In this document: piece by piece, positions 57,219 to 64,000 of the stretch | Layout: the number at the start of each line of letters is the position of its first letter | Position numbering within the stretch: position 1 is the stretch's first letter | Source of the DNA: Limnanthes douglasii subsp. nivea | Lineage: Eukaryota > Streptophyta > Magnoliopsida > Brassicales > Limnanthaceae | DNA: 64,000 nt | Assembly: GCA_036936605.1 (NCBI GenBank) | Contig: JAUPFV010000003.1 | Span: 107,827,278 to 107,891,277, forward strand | Direction: 5' to 3' | Position numbers and translations under genes: made by a program | The notes under the pieces: generated by a model | The model's database searches: none | Seen by the model: only the letters and a program-made list of their open reading frames with translations | Told to the model about the DNA's origin: nothing

Positions 57219-59748
57219 CTAGTTTTTACCGACACCAATCCGCATCAAAGCCAAATAAGCAATGAGACGATAAGCTACAAGCATAACAACAACAGCCAAA
57301 ATAGACAGGCCTTGCCCATCTAATCCTACTTTCACCACCAAAGGATAATCACTAACATAACAGAACCTCCCATGTTCTCCGCAACGGTACATATCACCAG
57401 CCTTGTACTGCGCCCCCAAACACAATTTATACGTATAATAACTTATCGACAAATACTTAATCCACGAAATAAAAGGTGGTATGTTTTGAACGTAAAATCC
57501 ACCGGTTAGTAAAAAATACTGCATTATAACTGACCCAAGAGTTGCTGCTGATTTTGTGTTCATGACTAGTGCGCTTAGTGCGAGCCCAAGGCCTTGTGAG
57601 ACCAGAACGGATAGTAAGAGGACGACAAGCGAGAATAAGAAACTATGGGCTGTGGGTTTAAAACCGGCCATCCAGTATGTTATGGTGAGAAACATTGTGG
57701 GAAGGATAAGCTCCATTGGTAGGTCACTTGATGTTCGTGCTAAGAAGTAAGAGGATAGACGATACATTCCTGACGATCTTTCTTTTTGTAGCATCATTCG
57801 TTCTTTAGGGAATGTGAAGATGGCTTCTAGTAGAGGGAAGAAGCTCCAAAATGCTGCCCAAAAGAAGAGTAGTCCGAGCTGCATTTGCCAAATTAATGAT
57901 TCAACTATCACATTGCTAGAAAATAAAATATCATCAATAAGAATATAGTATATTATGTCGATTTTGAAATATATACTGTACCTGATCTTGTAAAGGAGAT
58001 TGATTGGTTTTCCACCATAACAATCCTGCTAATAGCGAAATGCTAAGAACTTGACCGACTTTAAAGACTGAGAATGTCTCATGTCTTCTCTCTTTAAGGC
58101 CCCTTCTAAGTAGTACAGAAAACTGCTGCCACCATGTCGTTGCCCACCGACCAAATTGCTTGTCATCCAAGGCACTTTCTTGAGGTTCAGTTAAATCATT
58201 GTTGGTTTCTTGAAGCTCAAACTCTAAGGTAGGAGCTATATGTTTCTTGTATGCATCGAAAAGCTTTTTTTTCGCTGCTGTTTGATACTCTTGTGTTCCG
58301 TCGGATGATAACCCTATTATATCACAAATTTTAACTAAATCTTTTACCAACATTTTAACTCCATTTGCGTTGATATAGCATTTTTTAAAACAACATAACA
58401 TCATTGTATAACATTTTCCAAACACAATCAATACAAATTGTTATGTGTGTATAGACTTACCATTTGCGATATCGAGCAGGAATTCTGAGGGATTCATAGC
58501 AACAGAAGGGAAATGACCAATGCCAGCGAAATAATCCATAGCACCGGATCCAACTCCAAAATATAAAGGGTTACCTTCGGATAAAAGCAAGACCTTATGA
58601 AACATATAAAACAGCTTACTCGAAGGCTGATGTATACTTAACACGATTGTCCTCCCTCCTTTAGCTAACTCAGCTAGTGTCGAAACAATCCTTTGAGCTG
58701 TAGTCGAGTCAAGCCCTGACGTTGGTTCATCAAGAAACAACAAACTAGGGTTGATAAGCATTTCTTGTCCAATACTAACCCTTTTTCGCTCTCCACCCGA
58801 TATCCCTCTAAGTAACGGACCGCCAATCATGCTGTTCTTGCACTTTGTTAAACCGAGCTTAGTGATCACCTCATGAGCTTGTTGGGTCTTTTCTTGATCG
58901 GTTAATGGATTAGGAAGTCTAAGAAGTGCGGTGTAAACTAGAGTTTCAGTTACGGTTAAGTGAGGGTAGAGAACATCGTCTTGGGTAACGAAACCGGTGT
59001 TTCTTTTAAAGGCATTGGTGAAGGGCTTGTTGTTGTATGTTATAGTACCGGAGATTTTACCATGAGCTAAACGACCGCCTAGTGCGGCCAGTAAGGTGGT
59101 TTTTCCGCTTCCTGATGGACCTAGCAAAGCTAGAAGCTCACCGGGTTTGACAACGCCGGTCACTCCATTTAGTAAAACTTTAGACTCCGATTTTTGACCG
59201 TTTTGTCTCCATCCTCGTTTTTGTGTTGGTTTGATTTTATAGGAAACGTTCTCAAACTGTTTCACATGGAAACAATATTAAGCAAAGCGAGGTTGTTCTA
59301 AACAACTATGTTTCTTGATCATTTGATTTGATCACATCACGTGATTAAATTTAGATAAAACATTTGAAGCTGGATTTGTCCATAAATTGTATAGATTTTA
59401 TGTCCAACTAGTAAAAATCATTTTTTTATATAGATATTTGGACATTTTTAGATTGAAATTTTAAGTACTAATTACCCATAAATAAAAATTAGACTTATTT
59501 TTTTATAAACAATAATTCCGATTAAATTAGACCCAAAACCGGTTCTAAAATTTGACTAATAAATATGTTCGTTACAAGTATATACAATGATATCAAAACT
59601 ATAAAGTGATCGTATTTGATTAGTCTAAACAAAAAGATAGACAAGCCAGTTTCGGAAGGTGCAATATAGCGTGTACCTTCAATATAACCGGTCGATTTGC
59701 TTTCTCAAAAATTGGAGCTGCTTCTAACTGAGCTTCAATATCTCCCAT
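57219..59748 (-). CDS. ABCG9: ABC transporter G family half-transporter, ABCG9-like
   Basis: Four exons: 59748-59677, 59256-58461, 58313-57982 and 57878-57219. All introns are GT-AG (420, 147 and 103 bp) and the joins keep frame, giving 619 residues (Arabidopsis ABCG9 is of similar length). Exon 1 encodes '[24 protein letters not shown]'-type start, then exon 2 'FENVSYKIK'. Nucleotide-binding domain: Walker A GPSGSGKT (residues 70-77), Q-loop 'FVTQDD', signature 'ISGGERKR' (176-183), Walker B 'LLFLDEP' (196-202), H-loop His 233. The membrane domain follows with '[21 protein letters not shown]', 'LLWWKT', '[18 protein letters not shown]' and '[10 protein letters not shown]', plus a Cys-containing last extracellular loop. 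Half-size ABCG proteins dimerise and export lipids, sterols or hormones across the plasma membrane. Relatives ABCG9/ABCG21 fit best, but the exact orthologue and substrate are inferred. All motifs are intact, so it is probably functional. Confidence 0.92.
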
Positions 59749-59861
59749 GCTTCTCTTTTTTCTTTACAATAAAAAGATCGTGTCTTATTTTAAAGAACAA
59801 GATGTTTCAAGTATATAAGTATATCACCTAAGTTGTAGGAAACTCTTGATATCACCATCTT

Positions 59862-59870
59862 CTTATATAG
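59862..59870 (-). promoter_or_regulatory. Candidate TATA box of the ABCG gene
   Basis: The minus strand reads 'CTATATAAG' about 115 bp upstream of the ATG, which would leave a leader of about 80 bp. A second TATA-like run 'ACTTATATAC' (complement 59811-59820) is closer. Which one is used cannot be decided from sequence. Confidence 0.4.
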
Positions 59871-60265
59871 ACTAAGACATGTGTGTGTCTCTCATACTAA
59901 CAAAGAATTATATACTAGTAGAAAATTACGTAAAAGAGACTGCAAGGGTGAATCGGTCAAAATTCTCGCTCTTATATTTAAGTTGATGATAGTATAGAGT
60001 TTGGTTTATCAGTCTTTTATATAAAATATTCGATGGAACTAAAAAACTATATGTATAATAAAAAAGTAGTTGTGCAGTTCCATAAATTTAATAACATTAT
60101 ATACCTTAATTTTTATATAAAAGATTTACTGTAACTCAAAACTGAATACAAATCCCAGGTATCCGGAAAAAAAACTATATAAAATAAAAAGGATTTATTG
60201 TTTTGGTTAATTGAAAATAGACTTTTATATAGGTTACTGCAAGATAAATATCTCTAGTACATTTG

Positions 60266-60476
60266 GAAAATAATATATATATATATATATATATAACATA
60301 CTAAACATTTACATATTTGGATAAGGTTTATAAATTATTTATTCGGACTAGACTAATTACACATTAGCGTCTGTATTCTTGTGATATATATATATATATA
60401 TATAACATACTAAACATTTACATATTTGGATAAGATTTATAAACTATTTGTTTCGGACTAGACTAATTACACATTA
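60266..60476. repeat. 109-bp tandem duplication with (TA)n tracts
   Basis: 'aacatactaaacatttacat', 'ggataag.tttataaa.tattt' and 'cggactagactaattacacatta' occur at 60295-60365 and again at 60404-60476. Each copy is preceded by a (TA) run (about 60271-60294 and 60384-60403). It lies about 0.5-0.7 kb upstream of the ABCG start codon. Confidence 0.92.
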
Positions 60477-61960
60477 TCAGTAAACGAAAGTAGATCACTT
60501 CAATGTTGTCCAAAACAGTAATCTTTGTTCAAAACATATGTCTTTGGATCATTTTCTTCTTCTTTTTCTCGAAGCGTTCTTTGTCTTTCACTTGTCTCGT
60601 ATGAGAGATGTTCGATCTTTATCATTGCTTCATAACCTTTGATTTGTTGCTAATGATACTTTAGAATTCTGCGGCTTCATGAAATTCCTATTCTTGCTTC
60701 AACTTTCTTTACTTATATTTCTATATATTTTTCTTTTGCTTCAACTTTCTTTAGTTTTGTATTTGTCTCGATTCATTTTTTTTGCTTCATCTTTCTTTAT
60801 TTTTGCCTTGGTACTATATTGTTTTTGCTTCGGCTCTCTCTTATTATCTTGATGTTTGATTTTGCTCTAGCATTTCGCTTGGACATCCCAATAACCCCCG
60901 AAGCTATTAGTTTAGGATGTGGAAATGACTTATAGATTTGCAAGAATTTATTGCTATATATTTTTAAAATTATTCATAGCCCCATAGTCCATCCCAAAAA
61001 CTGAAATTAAAGGCTTATAAATAAAAGTATAATTATCCAACCAAAGCAAATAATTATTTTTTGGTTGATTATATTTCATCTAGTATGTACACGTATGTAA
61101 CACAATGTATATTTCTAAATTTTTTATTTTACTTCCAAGTAATTATACGCTTGAAATTTGTATAATTTGATAAACTCCCTTGGACATTCTTGAGGGCTTA
61201 GGCTAAAATTTTGTTTGCGTTTGTTGATGATGATTTTTTTTTCCAAAACAGTATTACTTATTTTAGCTAATAAAATTGCAAGCAACGAGCAAGTAATATT
61301 TATAATTCCAATTCATTACATACTTTCCCTCGTAGTGTTTCTTTTGATTTTAATATATTTCCATGCAAATGAGTTTTCTTGATTTACATGTGGCTTATAA
61401 TGCGATAATAATTATGCACGTATCATCTATTGGGTTGCTGCCATCATTTCCTTTTCTGGATCAGCCGTATGAATCCCGACAAGATCGGGGTCGTTGATTT
61501 ACAACGAAATTAATGGTTAAATTTTATTCTCTCTTTTAATTTTTATGTTTTCTATTTTATTTGTTGGTTTTATTCTCTCTTATTTGGGTTACATCTCTTG
61601 TTCTCTTTCATTCATTTCTTCTTTGTTTGTGTTTGTTTTGCTATAACGGACCATCAAGTTCACTATTTTCTTATGACAAAGTAACTTTTTGCTTCTTTTT
61701 CATATAGTTTTCAAAAGATGACTTCGCTTTATTTTAAAAATCATGATGGTAGTAACTTATATGGAAATGAGTTTTTAGGTTTAATTTATAAACAATATAA
61801 ATTTAGGAACTTGATTTTAATTAGTGTAAGTTTTGTCTTTAATTTCTAAATGATGTAAGTTTTAGGGAGCTATTGTGACTTTATCTAATTTGTAAGGAGT
61901 AAATAACAATTAACCCGTTTTTGTAACAAATTCATTTATTCAACTAAGTCTTGGCTCCTC
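60477..61960. other. AT-rich stretch, probably containing the 5' LTR of the last gypsy element
   Basis: No gene recognised. 60690-60840 is T-rich with four loose copies of 'ttttgcttcaactttcttta'. The right part must belong to the LTR that ends near 62116, but its left end could not be fixed. Confidence 0.45.
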
Positions 61961-61967
61961 TATATAA
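61961..61967 (+). promoter_or_regulatory. TATA box in gypsy 5' LTR
   Basis: 'cctctatataaaagacc' followed by a pyrimidine-rich leader with 'ctctctcc' repeats is the usual layout of a plant LTR promoter. Confidence 0.65.
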
Positions 61968-62119
61968 AAGACCAGACAGATCTAATACAAAGGTTGAATA
62001 CTTTTTACTTGAAACTCATTTGGTACTTGTGTTTTCTCTCTCCAAAAACTCTAAAGCACTTTCTCTCTCTAAGATTTCTCTCTAACAATTTACTTAAGCA
62101 AATCAAAACCTTATCAAAT

Positions 62120-62137
62120 TGGCGACTCAAATGGGGA
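62120..62137 (+). promoter_or_regulatory. Primer binding site, tRNA-Arg type (degenerate)
   Basis: 'tggcgactcaaatgggga' compared with the 'TGGCGACTC..CTGGGGA' form typical of Ogre/Tat elements (from memory). It starts three bases after the LTR end. Confidence 0.65.
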
Positions 62138-62199
62138 ACGGTTTTTCATCAAAAATAAGTAGCTTCGTTTGGTGATATTCTGTAACTCAAATTCGTAAG

Positions 62200-64000
62200 A
62201 TGAATCCTGAAAATAATAATCATACGCCTCAATCGGCTTTAGAAACAGTGAGAGATGATTTGCAAAAGAATGGGACAGATGGGAATAGAACTGATGGATT
62301 GTCTCCGGTCCAAGTTTGATCTGATTTTGAAGCAAGATTGAATCAACTTCTTGATAAAATCAATGCGTTGAATGAGAAATATGAGCGAATGGAACAAGAA
62401 ATACTCTCTACTAGGATCAGATCTGAGGTTAGGCAGGAGTTGGAAAAGACCGATGTTGAAGGTCAGTCAGATCGATCTTTTGATGATAGACATGCTAAGT
62501 CTGAGGAAAAGCACGTTTTGTATATCCTAAAGAGAGATACTCATCTCGAAAGGATAAGAAAGATAAGAAAAAGTTGATAACTTTCAGTGATGAGGAAGTA
62601 GAAAGCTTAGCTTCAGGATTTAAGAGGCCTAAAGGTTCTTCGAAGGGAGAATCAGAAAGAGATTACTCAAGGAGATATAAAAAAGAGAGCAAGTCTAAGA
62701 ATGCTCCTCGGTCAACTTGGCATGCATGAAATCCTTCGAATCAATATGCTGAAACCGAAGGAATTTGTATGTTACAATGGGGACCGATGATCAATTTGTT
62801 CAAGGTGTTGATTGGAGGAATTCTCCATTAACAGATGAAATTCTCTCTATGACGCTTCCGAAGCGTTTTGATATTTCGAAGGTTGAAAAGTTTGATGGGA
62901 TGCAAGATCCCGATGATCACATCGAACAGTTCTAAAATTATATGATGAATTTCGAGGACGACCACTGGTTTATGTGTCGTGCTTTCTCTCAAACTTTTAA
63001 AGGAACAGCTCTCAAGTGGTACAATAGGATTCCGAGGGGATCCATTTCAAATTTCAGGGATTTTTATACTGCTTTCCGAAGGCAGTTCGTTGGGAGCTAG
63101 GAAATGATAGCTAATGGTGATACAATTATCCAGTGCAAGCAAGCACCAGGAGAAAAATTGAAGGATTATACTAAGAGATTTTTGTTAACCAAAGCAAGCT
63201 TAGATAATTGTGAAGAGAATGTGGCAATGGCCGCTTTTCGTCAGGTTTGTTGCCAGGGCATCTGGCTAATGAGACGACAAAGAGAAGGGCTTTGACTTTT
63301 GGAGCGTTGATGGCTCAAGTCGAAGACCAAATTAAGGATGAAGAATCTAGCACAATCTGAGGGGCTCCAATAAATACTTTGAAGAATTTGGGACATGCAG
63401 CCAATAATCAGGGGCAGCCCTCGAATGGAAATAACAATGGAAATGGGAATAATCAGCAGTCGAGGCAGAAGAACTACAATTTGCCTCCTCGGAGTGGTGG
63501 ATATTCGAACCACACTTCATCCAACAATTACAACAGACCTAGGCCGAATACTTGGGTTAGGCCAGAGTATTATGTTGATTTAACAGATAGTGTTTCTGTT
63601 ATTTGGGATAAAACTAAAAATTCTGTGAACTTTAGGAAACCAACCTCTATTAGCAGACCGAGGGAAGAAATGAATAATAAATTTTGTAGGTATCGTGATG
63701 ACATTGGGCATGATATAAATGATTGTATTTCTTTGAAAAAAGAAATCCAATATTTGATTGAGAATGGGAAGCTTTTGACTTATGTGAAGTCACATGGAAA
63801 TGCATCGAAGAATAACAGTGCTTCAACTTCAAAGGCTGCGCAACCAGCTGAGAACTTGATGATTATGGATTCACACGTTGAGTTATTCGATGCTTCTAAT
63901 GAATACCTTGAGAAGGATCTGAACAGGTTGCTTCTTATGGCAGTCGAGGAGCATGTTGAGGTCGTTTCTATAGAAAATGGACGTGTCCGGGATTTTGTGC
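62200..64000 (+). pseudogene. Gypsy gag polyprotein (broken, continues beyond window)
   Basis: ATG at 62200 ('MNPENNNHTPQSALETV'). A coiled-coil-like stretch 'LLDKINALNEKYERMEQEIL' (near 62345) follows a TGA at 62317-62319. The Gag core is 'LPKRFDISKVEKFDG..DPDDHIEQF' (62850-62935), 'AFSQTFKGTALKWYNRIPRGSI' (62980-63045) and 'FRRQFVGS', then 'EKLKDYTKRF'. Near the end, 'NKFCRYRDDIGHDINDCISLKKEI' (63675-63745) is the gypsy zinc-finger motif. In-frame stops (TGA for CGA, TAA for CAA, TAG) and a frameshift near 63240 inactivate it. Confidence 0.85.

Larger units (their letters stand above)
61968..64000 (+). mobile_element. Ty3/gypsy (Ogre/Tat-like) element, 5' part, runs off the window
   Basis: The 5' LTR ends at about 62116 ('accttatca'). 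A primer site 'tggcgactcaaatgggga' starts at 62120, resembling the tRNA-Arg-type site of Ogre/Tat elements. Then a decayed gag. The window ends inside the element, so pol cannot be examined. Confidence 0.75.

Noticed and set aside
58314..58460. A continuation of the third exon through 58431, as an uninterrupted reading frame would allow
   Set aside because: This stretch is AT-rich, lacks similarity to ABCG proteins, and has good GT (58460) and AG (58314) borders. Splicing it out restores the 'DIANG' to '[20 protein letters not shown]' connection seen in relatives.

Overview
This window looks like nuclear DNA from a flowering plant, most likely a eudicot. The evidence is a low-GC, intron-bearing ABCG half-transporter gene surrounded by plant-type retroelements: Ty1/copia, Ty3/gypsy (Tat/Ogre-like), L1-type LINEs with a DUF4283/zinc-knuckle ORF1, a tRNA-derived SINE and a Mutator-type DNA element. 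The species cannot be told from the sequence alone. Only one conventional protein gene is supported: a four-exon ABC transporter G family gene on the minus strand (57219-59748). It resembles Arabidopsis ABCG9 and predicts 619 residues.

Layout. 1-22800: a long direct duplication. Copy A starts before the window and runs to about 6385; copy B is 7454-15968. Both carry the 3' half of a decayed minus-strand Ty3/gypsy element. Copy B keeps more of it (gag, RT, RNase H and integrase traces, 15.4-18.3 kb). Copy A uniquely holds a ~257-bp CA microsatellite, and copy B holds a 36-bp minisatellite and a 100-N assembly gap. Two further copies of a 'cgcaacc' repeat segment (6386-6985, 21050-21700), a 5'-truncated LINE (20014-20759) and a SINE with a perfect 10-bp target duplication (21774-21990) complete this part. 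22868-30258: a full-length but inactivated minus-strand L1-type LINE flanked by a target-site duplication. 30270-36060: AT-rich DNA with little recognisable content. 36070-36430: a decayed fragment of an ABCG gene related to the one at 57-59 kb. 37035-38997 and 39640-43757: two more LINE remnants in opposite orientations. 43850-45670: gypsy gag-protease debris and a small copia integrase scrap.

46215-56851 is a nested transposon. An old, badly decayed plus-strand copia element has a 3' LTR that was hit twice: by a 1487-bp Mutator-type element (51091-52577, 9-bp target duplication, hairpin-rich interior), and by a very young copia element (52780-56816, 5-bp target duplication). The LTRs of the young element differ almost only in the copy number of a 37-bp U3 repeat (2 versus 4). 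Its polyprotein frame is open except for one stop codon, but the entire reverse transcriptase domain is missing by an apparently in-frame deletion. It therefore carries gag, protease, integrase and RNase H and no RT.

After the ABCG gene and its AT-rich upstream region (with a 109-bp tandem repeat), the window ends inside a plus-strand Ogre/Tat-like gypsy element (LTR end near 62116, tRNA-Arg-type primer site, decayed gag).

The best candidate for something unusual is the young RT-less copia element. If its deletion is shared by other copies in the genome, it would be a non-autonomous family that brings its own Gag, integrase and RNase H but borrows reverse transcriptase. The LINE, gypsy and old copia remnants are dominated by stop codons of the kind cytosine deamination makes, as expected for methylated, silenced repeats.
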